A stretch of 40,543 nt of DNA from Intestinirhabdus alba (GTDB lineage Bacteria; Pseudomonadota; Gammaproteobacteria; Enterobacterales; Enterobacteriaceae). The translations under genes were made by a program, and so were the position numbers. Each line of letters starts with the position of its first letter. Within the stretch, counting starts at the first letter, position 1. The notes beneath the pieces were generated by a model, which made no database searches, was not told where the DNA came from, and worked only from the letters and a program-made list of their open reading frames with translations. This document shows, piece after piece, positions 26,684-36,060 of the stretch. Where the stretch lies: assembly GCF_009711095.1 (NCBI RefSeq), contig NZ_WMJZ01000034.1, forward strand, positions 1 through 40,543, read 5' to 3'.

Positions 26684-26869
26684 ACGCCCGGCTTACCGGG
26701 CGTTTGAGACTGATGATAAACCTCAGGCCGAGCTCGTTCGGCCAATCACCACAAAAATAAACAAGGAAAATCAATTCATTGATTTTCGGCTGCTAACCAC
26801 AAAGAGGGAAAAACCACGTTTTTTCCCTCTTTGTCATCAACCTGAAACGCCCGGCTTACCGGGCGTTTG
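26684..26869. repeat. Structured intergenic element with duplicated terminator hairpin (copy 2)
   Basis: The core (about 26704-26846) is almost identical to the one at 15675-15820. The flanking hairpins differ from copy 1 but are identical to each other: acgcccggcttaccgggcgt at 26684-26703 and again at 26847-26866. Internal stem-loops are at 26726-26743, 26766-26787 and 26799-26834; the last is a perfect 15-bp stem. Against copy 1, the second arm has a C/T change at one paired position that leaves a G-U pair. The hairpin nearest acrZ is 13 bp past its stop and, with its flanking A and T runs, serves as its terminator. Confidence 0.85.
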
Positions 26870-26879
26870 GGAAAATCAA

Positions 26880-27029
26880 TCAGCGCTGCTGTCCGGGCTG
26901 TTTTTTCTGGCTGCTGGCGGAAAAAGCGTTAAACACTTCGCCCAGGCCATAAATCAGCCCGAGAATAACGACCATCACCACGGGAACCATGATTACGGCA
27001 AATCCCAGACTTTTCAATAACTCTAACAT
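26880..27029 (-). CDS. acrZ: Small membrane protein AcrZ, AcrB efflux pump partner
   Basis: 49 residues. It begins [20 protein letters not shown], continues as one hydrophobic helix to about residue 30, and ends in a polar tail ([10 protein letters not shown]), matching E. coli AcrZ (YbhT) throughout. A single-span inner-membrane protein that binds AcrB in the AcrAB-TolC pump and changes its export of some drugs such as chloramphenicol. Located between modE and modA as in E. coli, where it is controlled by MarA/SoxS/Rob; I did not locate that box with confidence. It ends at a strong terminator. Confidence 0.96.
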   Translation of the reverse strand: MLELLKSLGFAVIMVPVVMVVILGLIYGLGEVFNAFSASSQKKQPGQQR

Positions 27030-27199
27030 GGTCAACTCCAGTTTTAATCCATTAGGCTGTGTCCCTTAGCGTTGCCCGATTATGGGACATAGCTTGACTA
27101 TTTTAACGCTATCCTCCAGAAAAACACGCCCCTTTTGTGCGGTCGACTTTGCGGCGGCGCGCTTTTCCGTCACAATAGCCCTTTTGCCAGGAGCCTATT

Positions 27200-27988
27200 A
27201 TGCAGGCCGAAATCCTCCTTACTCTGAAACTTCAGCAGAAGCTGTTTGCCGATCCGCGTCGCATCTCTCTGCTGAAGCATATCGCGCTTTCCGGCTCTAT
27301 CAGCCAGGGGGCAAAAGATGCGGGCATCAGCTACAAAAGCGCCTGGGACGCCATCAACGACATGAATCTGCTCAGCGAGCATACGCTGGTAGAGCGTGCC
27401 ACCGGCGGCAAGGGCGGCGGCGGCGCGGTGCTGACCCGCTACGGCCAGCGGCTGATTGAGCTTTACGATCTGCTGGCGCAGATCCAACAGAAGGCGTTTG
27501 ACGTACTAAGCGACGACGATGCGCTGCCGCTTAACAGCCTGCTGGCGGCCATCTCCCGCTTCTCGCTGCAGACCAGCGCCCGCAACCAGTGGTTCGGCAC
27601 GATTACCGCCCGCGATTGCGATGGGGTACAGCAGCACGTAGAGGTACTGCTGGCCGACGGCGAAACGCGGCTGAAGGCGGCGATCACCGCCCAGAGCGGG
27701 GAGCGCCTCGGCCTTGAGGAAGGCAAAGAGGTGCTGATCCTGCTGAAAGCCCCGTGGGTGGGCGTCACCCGCGACGCCAGCAGGGCGCAGAGTGCCGATA
27801 ACCAGCTGCAGGGCACCATCGGCCATATCGCGCGCGGCGCGGAGCAGTGTGAGGTGTTAATGACCCTGCCGGACGGCCAGACCCTGTGCGCAACCGTGCC
27901 GCTCAGCGAGGCTGAATCGCTGGAAGAAGGGGCCAGCGTCACGGCTTACTTTAATGCCGATCGGGTGATTATCGCCACCCTGTGCTGA
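27200..27988 (+). CDS. modE: Molybdate-responsive regulator ModE
   Basis: 262 residues, the E. coli length. N-terminal winged helix-turn-helix (ISLLKHIALSGSISQGAKDA, then GISYKSAWDAIND) and two C-terminal Mop/TOBE repeats that bind molybdate (ARNQWFGTITARD and SADNQLQGTIGHIARG). As a molybdate-bound dimer it represses modABC and tunes molybdoenzyme genes. Followed by modF 67 bp downstream and probably co-transcribed with it. Divergent from acrZ. Confidence 0.97.
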   Translation: MQAEILLTLKLQQKLFADPRRISLLKHIALSGSISQGAKDAGISYKSAWDAINDMNLLSEHTLVERATGGKGGGGAVLTRYGQRLIELYDLLAQIQQKAFDVLSDDDALPLNSLLAAISRFSLQTSARNQWFGTITARDCDGVQQHVEVLLADGETRLKAAITAQSGERLGLEEGKEVLILLKAPWVGVTRDASRAQSADNQLQGTIGHIARGAEQCEVLMTLPDGQTLCATVPLSEAESLEEGASVTAYFNADRVIIATLC

Positions 27989-28055
27989 GCCGATTGACAA
28001 CCGCCGCTGAAACACGTATCCCTGTTATTTATCGCTGCAATAAACGGGATATAAA

Positions 28056-29531
28056 ATGGCATCGTTGCATATTTCGCAAGGCACGTTTCGTCTGAGCGAC
28101 ACCAAAACGCTCCGGCTCGATACGCTGTCCCTGAACGCCGGCGAGAGCTGGGCGTTTGTGGGCGCTAACGGCAGCGGGAAATCCGCGCTGGCCCGCGCGC
28201 TGGCCGGAGAGCTGCCGCTACTGAATGGCGAACGCCGCTGCGGCTTTACCCGCATCACCCGCCTCTCATTCGAGCAGCTGCAAAAGCTGGTCAGCGAAGA
28301 GTGGCAGCGCAATAACACCGACCTGCTCGGCCCGGGCGAAGAAGATACCGGACGCACCGCCGCTGACATCATCCAGGACGACGTGCGCGCTCCACAGCGC
28401 TGCGCCGGGCTGGCGCAGCGGTTCGGCATCACCGCCCTGCTCGATCGGCGCTTCAAATATCTTTCCACCGGCGAGACGCGAAAAACCCTGCTCTGCCGGG
28501 CGCTGATGGCCGGGCCTGATTTATTAATACTCGACGAACCTTTTGACGGGCTGGACGTTGCCTCACGCCACCAGCTGGCGGCGCTGCTCGCCGACCTGCA
28601 CCGCTCCGGCATAACCCTGGTGCTGGTACTGAACCGCTTTGATGAGATCCCCGATTTCGTCCAGTTCGCCGGCGTCCTCGCCGACTGTACCCTGAGCGAA
28701 ACCGGCACCCGAACCGGGCTGCTGCGGCAGGCGCTAATCGCCCAGCTGGCCCACAGCGAACGGCTTGAGGGCCTCCGGCTGCCGGAGCCGGACGAACCGC
28801 CCGCCTGCCGCGCGTTAACCGACGGCGAACCGCGTATCATCCTCAACGACGCGGTGGTGTCGTACAGCGATCGTCCGATCCTTAATCACCTGAGCTGGCG
28901 GGTCAATCCCGGTGAACACTGGCAGATCGTCGGCCCCAACGGCGCGGGAAAATCCACGCTGCTCAGCCTGATTACCGGCGATCACCCGCAGGGCTACAGC
29001 AACGACCTGACGCTGTTTGGCCGCCGTCGCGGCAGTGGCGAAACCATCTGGGACATCAAAAAACACATCGGCTACGTCAGCAGCAGCCTGCACCTTGACT
29101 ATCGCGTCAGCACCACCCTGCGCAACGTTATTCTTTCCGGCTACTTTGACTCCATCGGCATTTACCAGGCGGTATCTGACCGGCAGCGGAAGCTGACCCA
29201 GCGGTGGCTGGCAACGCTGGGAGTGGACGACCGCACCGCCGACGCGCCGTTTCACAGCCTTTCCTGGGGGCAGCAGCGGCTGGCGCTGATCGTCCGCGCG
29301 CTGGTTAAGCATCCGACGCTGTTAATCCTCGACGAGCCGCTGCAGGGGCTGGACCCGCTCAACCGCCAGCTGGTTCGCCGCTTTATCGATGTGCTGATTG
29401 GTGAAGAAGAGACCCAGCTCTTGTTCGTTTCCCACCACCCGGAAGACGCGCCGGCCTGCATTACGCACCGGCTGGAGTTTATTGTGGACGGCGAAAGCTA
29501 CAGGTACGTTTCCGGGCCTTGCAATGCTTAA
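28056..29531 (+). CDS. modF: ModF, duplicated ABC ATPase of the mod locus
   Basis: 491 residues (E. coli ModF 490). Two ABC domains in tandem, with Walker A GANGSGKSALARAL in the first half and GPNGAGKSTLLSLI in the second. Signature regions are LSTGETRKTLLCRAL and LSWGQQRLALIVRAL. No membrane spans. The function is not firmly established; it is linked to molybdate metabolism by its position behind modE and is sometimes called PhrA. ABC-F-like use of ATP without a permease is possible. Confidence 0.93.
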   Translation: MASLHISQGTFRLSDTKTLRLDTLSLNAGESWAFVGANGSGKSALARALAGELPLLNGERRCGFTRITRLSFEQLQKLVSEEWQRNNTDLLGPGEEDTGRTAADIIQDDVRAPQRCAGLAQRFGITALLDRRFKYLSTGETRKTLLCRALMAGPDLLILDEPFDGLDVASRHQLAALLADLHRSGITLVLVLNRFDEIPDFVQFAGVLADCTLSETGTRTGLLRQALIAQLAHSERLEGLRLPEPDEPPACRALTDGEPRIILNDAVVSYSDRPILNHLSWRVNPGEHWQIVGPNGAGKSTLLSLITGDHPQGYSNDLTLFGRRRGSGETIWDIKKHIGYVSSSLHLDYRVSTTLRNVILSGYFDSIGIYQAVSDRQRKLTQRWLATLGVDDRTADAPFHSLSWGQQRLALIVRALVKHPTLLILDEPLQGLDPLNRQLVRRFIDVLIGEEETQLLFVSHHPEDAPACITHRLEFIVDGESYRYVSGPCNA

Positions 29532-29783
29532 ACTTTTTTCAGAATGGCCCGAACCTCCCTTTCTGGAAAAATAACGCGCGGTTTTTGAAATAGTTTCTCA
29601 AAATCAGTTCGCAGGTATGCCGCCGCGTAAAGCTATTCCCGCGGCGTTGGCCAACCGGAGCGGCATGTTATAAATCCACCATCGTTTTCAGGCGCGGCAT
29701 GTGCCCTTTTTTAGGTTCATCACAGATTAGCGTGGACCTTTTTTAAAGCCGCTATCCAGGCCGGGATCGCGGAGTTACCGCCG
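29532..29783. other. modF-galE spacer
   Basis: About 250 bp of non-coding DNA before the gal control region. The only structure I see is a weak hairpin aggttc...ggacct followed by six Ts (about 29713-29745), a possible modF terminator with a 15-base loop. The remainder, including cgcgcggtttttgaaatag, shows nothing recognisable. Confidence 0.4.
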
Positions 29784-29799
29784 GTGTAAACGATTCCAC
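29784..29799. promoter_or_regulatory. gal external operator OE
   Basis: gtgtaaacgattccac is base-for-base the E. coli gal OE sequence. GalR and GalS bind it. Together with OI inside galE (113 bp centre to centre) it allows the repression loop. Confidence 0.95.
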
Positions 29800-29850
29800 T
29801 AATTTCGGACATATCACACTTTGTGCCTCTTTGTTATGCTATGTTTATTT
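29800..29850 (+). promoter_or_regulatory. gal promoters P1 and P2 with CRP site
   Basis: A CRP half-site (agtgtgat on the minus strand) at about 29808-29822 precedes overlapping -10 boxes: tatgct (29835-29840) for P2 and tatgtt (29840-29845) for P1, 5 bp apart as in E. coli. The second CRP half-site (cggacata) is weaker than in E. coli, so cAMP dependence might differ. Confidence 0.8.
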
Positions 29851-29877
29851 CATACCTCAGGCTTAATGGAGCGAACT

Positions 29878-30894
29878 ATGAGAGTTCTGGTTACAGGTGG
29901 TAGCGGTTACATAGGCAGCCATACCTGCGTACAGCTGCTGCAAAACGGCCATGACGTGGTCATCCTGGATAATCTTTGCAACAGTAAGCGCAGCGTACTG
30001 CCGGTGATTGCACGTCTCGCCGGCCGCCATCCAACCTTTGTCGAGGGCGACATCCGCAATGAGGCGCTGCTGGCCGAAATCCTGCACGATCGTGCCATCG
30101 ACACCGTGATCCACTTTGCCGGGCTGAAGGCGGTGGGCGAATCGGTCGCGAAGCCGCTGGAATACTATGACAATAACGTTAACGGCACCCTGCGGCTGAT
30201 CGCCGCGATGCGCGCCGCCGGCGTTAACAATCTGATCTTCAGCTCCTCCGCCACGGTCTACGGCGACCAGCCAAACATTCCCTATGTTGAAAGCTTCCCC
30301 ACCGGCACGCCGCAAAGCCCGTACGGCAAAAGCAAGCTGATGGTGGAGCAGATCCTCACCGATCTGCAAAAGGCCCAGCCAGAGTGGAGTATCGCCCTGC
30401 TGCGCTACTTCAATCCGGTTGGCGCGCATCCGTCGGGCGATATGGGGGAAGATCCACAGGGTATTCCCAACAACCTGATGCCCTATATCGCCCAGGTTGC
30501 CGTGGGCCGCCGCGAGTCGCTGGCCATCTTCGGCAACGACTACCCGACGAAAGACGGCACCGGAGTGCGCGATTACATCCACGTCATGGATCTGGCCGAC
30601 GGCCACGTCGCGGCGATGGAAAAGCTGGCGGGCAAAGAGGGCGTACATATTTATAACCTCGGCGCTGGCGTCGGCAGCAGCGTGCTGGACGTGGTCAACG
30701 CCTTCAGCAAAGCCTGCGGCAAGCCGGTCAGCTACCATTTCGCGCCGCGTCGCGAAGGTGACCTTCCCGCCTACTGGGCGGACGCCGGCAAGGCTGACCG
30801 CGAGCTGAACTGGCGCGTAACCCGCACGCTGGACGAAATGGCCGCGGATACCTGGCGCTGGCAGTCGCGCCACCCGCAGGGCTACCCGGATTAA
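29878..30894 (+). CDS. galE: UDP-glucose 4-epimerase GalE
   Basis: 338 residues from ATG 29878, the E. coli length; an upstream in-frame start would lie across the promoter. Interconverts UDP-galactose and UDP-glucose with bound NAD in the Leloir pathway and for cell-surface sugars. NAD-binding GGSGYIGSH at residues 7-15; catalytic Tyr and Lys in SPYGKSK. First gene of galETKM. Its start contains the internal gal operator. Confidence 0.98.
   Translation: MRVLVTGGSGYIGSHTCVQLLQNGHDVVILDNLCNSKRSVLPVIARLAGRHPTFVEGDIRNEALLAEILHDRAIDTVIHFAGLKAVGESVAKPLEYYDNNVNGTLRLIAAMRAAGVNNLIFSSSATVYGDQPNIPYVESFPTGTPQSPYGKSKLMVEQILTDLQKAQPEWSIALLRYFNPVGAHPSGDMGEDPQGIPNNLMPYIAQVAVGRRESLAIFGNDYPTKDGTGVRDYIHVMDLADGHVAAMEKLAGKEGVHIYNLGAGVGSSVLDVVNAFSKACGKPVSYHFAPRREGDLPAYWADAGKADRELNWRVTRTLDEMAADTWRWQSRHPQGYPD
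29897..29912. promoter_or_regulatory. gal internal operator OI within galE
   Basis: gtggtagcggttacat matches E. coli OI and overlaps the codons for the GalE nucleotide-binding motif. It pairs with OE for GalR looping. Confidence 0.93.
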
Positions 30895-30903
30895 GGAGCA
30901 ACC

Positions 30904-31950
30904 ATGAGTCACTTTAACCCCGTCGACCATCCGCACCGCCGCTTTAACCCGCTGACCGGTCAGTGGGTGCTGGTTTCGCCCCATCGCGCCAAGCGCCCCT
31001 GGCAGGGGGCGCAGGAGACACCGTCCCAGGAGGCGCTGCCCGCCCACGATCCTGACTGCTTTCTCTGCGCGGGCAACACCCGCGTCACCGGCGATAAAAA
31101 CCCCGATTACAAAGGCACCTGGGTCTTTACCAACGACTTCGCCGCGCTGATGGCCGACACGCCGGAGTCGGCGGACGATAGCGACCCGCTGATGCGCTGC
31201 CAGAGCGCGCGCGGCACCAGCCGGGTGATCTGCTTCTCGCCCGATCACAGTAAAACCCTGCCGGAGCTAAGCCTGCCGGCCCTGACGGAAATCGTCAAAA
31301 CCTGGCAGGCACAGACCGCCGAGCTGGGACAGCGCTATCCCTGGGTGCAGATTTTTGAGAACAAAGGCGCGGCGATGGGCTGCTCCAACCCGCATCCCCA
31401 CGGCCAGGTCTGGGCTAACAGCTTCCTGCCGAACGAGGCCGAGCGCGAGGATCGTCTGCAAAAAGCCTGGTTCGCGGAGCAGGGATCGCCGATGCTTCTC
31501 GACTACGTTCGCCGCGAAATGGCGGACGGCAGCCGCACCGTTGTAGAGACCGAACACTGGCTGGCGGTGGTTCCCTGGTGGGCGGCCTGGCCGTTTGAAA
31601 CGCTGCTGCTGCCAAAGGCGCACGTGCTGCGTATGACCGATCTAAGCGACGACCAGCGCGCCGACCTGGCGCTGGCGCTGAAGAAGCTGACCAGCCGCTA
31701 CGACAACCTGTTCCGCTGCGCGTTCCCCTACTCAATGGGCTGGCACGGCGCGCCGTTTAACGGCGAAGAGAACGGGCACTGGCAGCTGCACGCGCACTTT
31801 TACCCGCCGCTGCTGCGCTCCGCCACCGTGCGTAAATTTATGGTCGGCTATGAAATGCTGGCGGAAACCCAGCGCGATCTGACCCCGGAGCAGGCGGCAG
31901 AGCGTCTGCGTGCGGTCAGCGATATCCATTTTCGCGAATCCGGAGAGTGA
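30904..31950 (+). CDS. galT: Galactose-1-phosphate uridylyltransferase GalT
   Basis: 348 residues, identical in length to E. coli GalT. Transfers UMP from UDP-glucose to galactose-1-phosphate through a uridylyl-histidine. The HPH active-site motif is in [12 protein letters not shown]. Zinc ligands are expected in the N-terminal CFLCAGN segment and downstream histidines. Begins 9 bp after galE with GGAG spacing, second gene of the operon. Confidence 0.98.
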   Translation: MSHFNPVDHPHRRFNPLTGQWVLVSPHRAKRPWQGAQETPSQEALPAHDPDCFLCAGNTRVTGDKNPDYKGTWVFTNDFAALMADTPESADDSDPLMRCQSARGTSRVICFSPDHSKTLPELSLPALTEIVKTWQAQTAELGQRYPWVQIFENKGAAMGCSNPHPHGQVWANSFLPNEAEREDRLQKAWFAEQGSPMLLDYVRREMADGSRTVVETEHWLAVVPWWAAWPFETLLLPKAHVLRMTDLSDDQRADLALALKKLTSRYDNLFRCAFPYSMGWHGAPFNGEENGHWQLHAHFYPPLLRSATVRKFMVGYEMLAETQRDLTPEQAAERLRAVSDIHFRESGE

Positions 31951-31951
31951 C

Positions 31952-33100
31952 ATGAGTCTGAAAGAGAAAACGCACGCGCTGTTTGCCGATACGTTCGGCT
32001 ATCCGGCCACCCACACCGTCCAGGCCCCGGGGCGCGTCAATCTGATCGGCGAACATACCGACTACAACGACGGCTTCGTGCTGCCCTGCGCCATTGATTA
32101 CCAGACCATTATTTCCTGCGCCGCCCGCGACGATCGGCTGGTACGGGTTATCGCCGCCGACTACGACAACCAGTCGGACACCTTCTCCCTCGACGCCCCA
32201 ATCGTTGCCCACGACGGCCAGCAGTGGTCCAACTATGTGCGCGGGGTGGTTAAACATCTGCAGCAGCGCGACGACAGCTTCGGCGGCGCGGACATGGTAA
32301 TAAGCGGCAACGTGCCTCAGGGCGCGGGGCTGAGTTCCTCCGCATCGCTGGAGGTGGCGGTGGGCACCGTCTTTCAGCAGCTTTATCACCTGCCGCTGGA
32401 CGGCGCGCAGATCGCCCTTAACGGCCAGCAGGCGGAAAACCAGTTTGTCGGCTGCAACTGCGGCATCATGGATCAGCTGATTTCGGCGCTGGGGAAAAAG
32501 GACCACGCCCTGCTGATCGACTGCCGTACGCTCGGTACAAAAGCGGTGTCGATGCCGGAAGGCGTGGCGGTGGTGATTATTAACAGCAACTTTAAGCGCA
32601 CCCTGGTGGGCAGCGAATATAACGCCCGCCGCGAGCAGTGCGAAATCGGTGCACGCTTCTTCCAGCAGCCCGCCCTGCGCGACGTCAGCCTTGAGGCTTT
32701 CAACGCCGTCGCCCACGAGCTGGATCCGGTGGTGGCCAGCCGCGTTCGCCACGTGCTGACCGAAAACGCGCGCACCGTTGAGGCGGCCAGCGCCCTGGAA
32801 AAAGGCGATCTGCGACGGATGGGCGAGCTGATGGCGGAGTCCCACGCTTCGATGCGCGATGATTTCGGGATCACCGTACCGCAGATCGACACGCTGGTGG
32901 AGATCGTTAAGGCCACCATCGGCGACGGCGGCGGCGTGCGCATGACCGGCGGCGGCTTCGGCGGCTGCGTGGTGGCGCTGCTGCCTGAGGCGCTGGTCCC
33001 CGCCGTCAGGCAGGCCGTAGCCGAACAGTACGAGGCCAGAACCGGTATTAAAGAAACTTTCTACGTGTGCAAACCTTCACAAGGAGCAGGACTGTGCTGA
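31952..33100 (+). CDS. galK: Galactokinase GalK
   Basis: 382 residues from ATG 31952, one base after the galT stop, the E. coli length. GHMP kinase that phosphorylates alpha-D-galactose at C1 with ATP. The galactose signature is [16 protein letters not shown], the ATP-binding motif [15 protein letters not shown] and the third GHMP motif [13 protein letters not shown]. Third gene of galETKM. Confidence 0.98.
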   Translation: MSLKEKTHALFADTFGYPATHTVQAPGRVNLIGEHTDYNDGFVLPCAIDYQTIISCAARDDRLVRVIAADYDNQSDTFSLDAPIVAHDGQQWSNYVRGVVKHLQQRDDSFGGADMVISGNVPQGAGLSSSASLEVAVGTVFQQLYHLPLDGAQIALNGQQAENQFVGCNCGIMDQLISALGKKDHALLIDCRTLGTKAVSMPEGVAVVIINSNFKRTLVGSEYNARREQCEIGARFFQQPALRDVSLEAFNAVAHELDPVVASRVRHVLTENARTVEAASALEKGDLRRMGELMAESHASMRDDFGITVPQIDTLVEIVKATIGDGGGVRMTGGGFGGCVVALLPEALVPAVRQAVAEQYEARTGIKETFYVCKPSQGAGLC

Positions 33101-34134
33101 ATGAAACGCCCGCCCAGGCACCCGACGGCCAGCCGTACCGCCTGTTAACCCTGCGCAACGACGCGGGGATGGTGGTCACGCTGATGGACTGGGGTGCCAC
33201 GCTACTCTCCGCCCGCATTCCGCTGTCCGACGGCAGCGTGCGCGAAGCGCTGCTGGGCTGCGCCAGCCCGGAGCAGTATCACGAGCAAACCGCCTTTCTC
33301 GGCGCGTCAATTGGCCGCTACGCCAACCGCATCGCCAACGGCCGCTACGCGCTCGCCGGCAAAACCGTCAGCCTGACGCCGAACCAGGAGACACACCAGC
33401 TGCACGGCGGGCCGGAGGGCTTCGACAAGCGCCGCTGGCAGATAGTCAGCCAGAACGACCGTCAGGTGCTGTTCGCCCTCTCCTCCGACGACGGCGACCA
33501 GGGCTTTCCCGGCAACCTCAGCGCCACCGCCCAGTACCGCCTGACCGACGATAACCGGATCGCCATTACCCTGCGCGCGACGGTGGACAAGCCCTGCCCG
33601 GTCAATCTGACTAACCATGCCTATTTCAACCTCGACGGCGAGCAGTCGGACGTGCGCCGGCATAAGCTGCAGATCCTCGCCGATGACTATCTGCCGGTTG
33701 ACGAGAGCGGCATCCCGCGCGGGGGGCTGAAGGCCGTCTCCGGCACCGCGTTTGATTTCCGCCATGCAAAAACCATCGCCGACGGCTTCCTCGCGGACGA
33801 CGATCAGCGCAGGGTCAACGGCTACGATCACGCTTTCCTGCTGCAGGCGAAAGGCGATACCCAAAAGCCGGTCGCCAGGCTCTGGTCGGAGGATGAAAAG
33901 CTGCAGATGGAGGTCTACACCTCCGCTCCGGCGCTACAGTTCTATTCCGGCAACTTCCTGGTCGGAACCCCCTCCCGCGGCCCTCAGCCCTACGCCGACT
34001 GGCAGGGGCTGGCGCTGGAAAGCGGTTTTCTGCCGGACAGCCCGAACCATCCGCAGTGGCCGCAGCCGGACTGCATCCTGCACCCCGGCGAAGAGTACGC
34101 CAGCCTGACGGAATACCGTTTTATTCCCACCTGA
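33094..34134 (+). CDS. galM: Aldose 1-epimerase (galactose mutarotase) GalM
   Basis: 346 residues when started at GTG 33094, which overlaps the galK end, follows AAGGAG and gives [11 protein letters not shown] as in E. coli GalM. Interconverts beta- and alpha-galactose so that GalK can use it. Conserved residues include NRIANGRY with its Arg, the His in [10 protein letters not shown], the second catalytic His in [10 protein letters not shown], and the C-terminal LALES Glu. Fourth and last gene of the operon, followed by a strong hairpin. Confidence 0.97.
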   Translation: MLNETPAQAPDGQPYRLLTLRNDAGMVVTLMDWGATLLSARIPLSDGSVREALLGCASPEQYHEQTAFLGASIGRYANRIANGRYALAGKTVSLTPNQETHQLHGGPEGFDKRRWQIVSQNDRQVLFALSSDDGDQGFPGNLSATAQYRLTDDNRIAITLRATVDKPCPVNLTNHAYFNLDGEQSDVRRHKLQILADDYLPVDESGIPRGGLKAVSGTAFDFRHAKTIADGFLADDDQRRVNGYDHAFLLQAKGDTQKPVARLWSEDEKLQMEVYTSAPALQFYSGNFLVGTPSRGPQPYADWQGLALESGFLPDSPNHPQWPQPDCILHPGEEYASLTEYRFIPT

Positions 34135-34321
34135 CGCGCGGCCTGCGCTCCTCTATGGCACGCGGTGCGTTGAGGAGCGCGGCCTTCAGGAGCGGATATC
34201 TGCCGCCCCTCCGGCGGACAGCAGCAAAACCGCAACCCTTAATTCACAACTACCTTACACTGTATCGCTATTTTCGCTATGGTTAAGCGTAAGCGTTGCC
34301 GCCGTGGCCCGGCGGCAATAC
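34135..34321. terminator. galM-gpmA spacer with large hairpin
   Basis: At 34140-34184 ggcctgcgctcctc pairs with gaggagcgcggcc (13 bp with one bulge), just behind the galM stop. No U-run follows, so it could be a stability or attenuation hairpin closing the gal transcript. The remaining bases up to the Fur-like box contain AT-rich DNA (34240-34285) where the gpmA promoter probably lies. Confidence 0.5.
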
Positions 34322-34340
34322 AATGAGAATGATTATTATT
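34322..34340. promoter_or_regulatory. Fur-like box upstream of gpmA
   Basis: aatgagaatgattattatt fits the degenerate 19-bp Fur consensus of NAT repeats. Iron and Fur control of gpmA is reported for E. coli, which supports a real site. It lies about 135 bp ahead of the start codon. Confidence 0.75.
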
Positions 34341-34474
34341 TAACAAACACAGGCACGAAATCCTTCCGGCGGCATGACGACAATAGCAAAGCGAGGCTCC
34401 AACAGGTTCGGGGGCCGGCAAAAAGCGCGTTGCCAGCGCCGCCTGTCGGGTGACGTGTACAGAGGAGTAAGAGT

Positions 34475-35227
34475 ATGGCCGTAACTAAGCTGGTTCTGGT
34501 ACGCCACGGCGAAAGCCAGTGGAATAAAGAAAACCGTTTCACCGGTTGGTACGACGTCGACCTGTCTGAAAAAGGCGTTGATGAAGCCAAATCCGCAGGC
34601 AGGCTGCTCAAAGAGGAGGGCTACAGCTTTGACTTTGCCTACACCTCGGTGCTGAAGCGCGCCATCCACACCCTGTGGAACGTGCTGGACGAGCTGGATC
34701 AGGCCTGGCTGCCGGTAGAGAAGTCCTGGAAGCTGAATGAGCGCCACTACGGGGCGCTGCAGGGGCTGAACAAAGCGGAGACCGCAGAGAAATATGGCGA
34801 TGAGCAGGTGAAACAGTGGCGTCGCGGCTTTGCCGTCACGCCTCCGGAGCTGACTAAAGACGACGAACGCTATCCGGGCCACGATCCGCGCTACGCGAAG
34901 CTTACCGAACGGGAGCTGCCGCTGACCGAAAGCCTGGCGCTGACCATCGATCGCGTGATCCCCTACTGGAACGAAACCATTCTGCCGCGCATGAAGCGCG
35001 GCGAGCGGGTGATCGTCGCCGCTCACGGCAACTCCCTGCGCGCGCTGGTGAAGTACCTGGACAACATGAGCGAGGAGGCGATCCTGGAGCTGAACATCCC
35101 GACCGGGGTGCCGCTGGTCTATGAGTTTGACGAAAACTTCAGGCCGGTCAAACACTACTACCTGGGCAACGCCGACGAGATCGCCGCCAAAGCCGCCGCC
35201 GTAGCGAACCAGGGGAAAGCGAAGTAA
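34475..35227 (+). CDS. gpmA: 2,3-bisphosphoglycerate-dependent phosphoglycerate mutase GpmA
   Basis: 250 residues, the E. coli length. Interconverts 3- and 2-phosphoglycerate in glycolysis through phospho-His11 (VRHGESQWN, residues 9-17). The second active-site His lies in [11 protein letters not shown] and the acid Glu in [12 protein letters not shown] monocistronic gene following galM, behind a Fur-like box and before a terminator. Confidence 0.98.
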   Translation: MAVTKLVLVRHGESQWNKENRFTGWYDVDLSEKGVDEAKSAGRLLKEEGYSFDFAYTSVLKRAIHTLWNVLDELDQAWLPVEKSWKLNERHYGALQGLNKAETAEKYGDEQVKQWRRGFAVTPPELTKDDERYPGHDPRYAKLTERELPLTESLALTIDRVIPYWNETILPRMKRGERVIVAAHGNSLRALVKYLDNMSEEAILELNIPTGVPLVYEFDENFRPVKHYYLGNADEIAAKAAAVANQGKAK

Positions 35228-35237
35228 TAAACCTCAT

Positions 35238-35272
35238 GCCGCTCCCTCTGAGAACCGGGGGAGCGGTTTTTC
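35238..35272 (+). terminator. Rho-independent terminator of gpmA
   Basis: ccgctccc and ggggagcgg form the stem, followed by tttttcg, about 12 bp behind the gpmA stop. On the other strand it faces the end of the siderophore ATPase gene. Confidence 0.8.
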
Positions 35273-35283
35273 GTCAGTGGCGC

Positions 35284-36060
35284 TTATACGCCAATCACCC
35301 CATCGAGCACCACCTGCGCCCTGCCCTGAGAACAACGCTCCACCCGACCGCGCACGTTATAGACCTCCGCCAGGCTTTCTGCGGTGATAACCTCCTCCGG
35401 CGCGCCGCTGGCCACCAGCTGCCCCTCTTTGAGCATCAGCACATATTCACCGTGGCGCAGCGCAATGTTGATATCATGCACCACCACCACCGTGACCCTA
35501 TTCCGCGCCCGGGTATCCCGGCGAACCAGGTCCATGACGTGGAACTGATAGTTCAGATCCAGCGCGCTCAGAGGTTCATCCAGCAGCAGCAGCTCAGGTT
35601 GGCGAATCAGCGACTGCGCCAGACCCACCAGCTGCCGCTGGCCCCCGGAGAGCCGGTCGAGGTAGTGCAGCGCCAGGTGGGCGATGCCGAGCTGCTCAAG
35701 GATGGAAAACACCTGCGCCCGGCTCTCGGCGCTTTCCCGCCTCCCCGAGGCCCGCTGCGCCACGACGATCGACTCCAGAACGTGCAGATGCACGCCCTGC
35801 GGCAGCGACTGCGGTAAAAACACCACCTTATCCGCCCGCCGGGCAAACGGCAGGGCCAACAGGTCCTCGCCGTCGAGAAGCGCTTCGCCGCTGGCTCTGT
35901 TCAGCCCCGCCAGCGAGCGCAGCAGGGTCGATTTCCCGCAGCCGTTCGGCCCCAGCAGCACGGTGATCTTGCCGCGCGGCAGCCCGGAAACGTTAAGCCC
36001 ACAAATCACCGGACGATGCGGATAGCCGGCGCTCACATTGCGCAGAACCAGCCCGCTCAT
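35284..36060 (-). CDS. Iron-siderophore ABC transporter ATPase (FecE/FhuC type)
   Basis: 258 residues. Walker A GPNGCGKST (37-45), signature LSGGQRQLVGLAQSL and Walker [13 protein letters not shown]. The overall size and the QSLPQGVHLHVLESIVVAQR segment fit the FecE/FhuC/BtuD group. Supplies energy for uptake of an iron chelate across the inner membrane. Overlaps the permease gene by 4 bp (ATGA), and is the last gene of the receptor-binding protein-permease-ATPase operon. The substrate cannot be told from the ATPase; cobalamin uptake is a less likely alternative given the associated receptor. Confidence 0.9.
   Translation of the reverse strand: MSGLVLRNVSAGYPHRPVICGLNVSGLPRGKITVLLGPNGCGKSTLLRSLAGLNRASGEALLDGEDLLALPFARRADKVVFLPQSLPQGVHLHVLESIVVAQRASGRRESAESRAQVFSILEQLGIAHLALHYLDRLSGGQRQLVGLAQSLIRQPELLLLDEPLSALDLNYQFHVMDLVRRDTRARNRVTVVVVHDINIALRHGEYVLMLKEGQLVASGAPEEVITAESLAEVYNVRGRVERCSQGRAQVVLDGVIGV

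Noticed and set aside
29863-31248. 461-residue minus-strand open frame opposite galE and galT
   Set aside because: Spans two real genes and the gal promoter on the other strand. Composition of a shadow frame.
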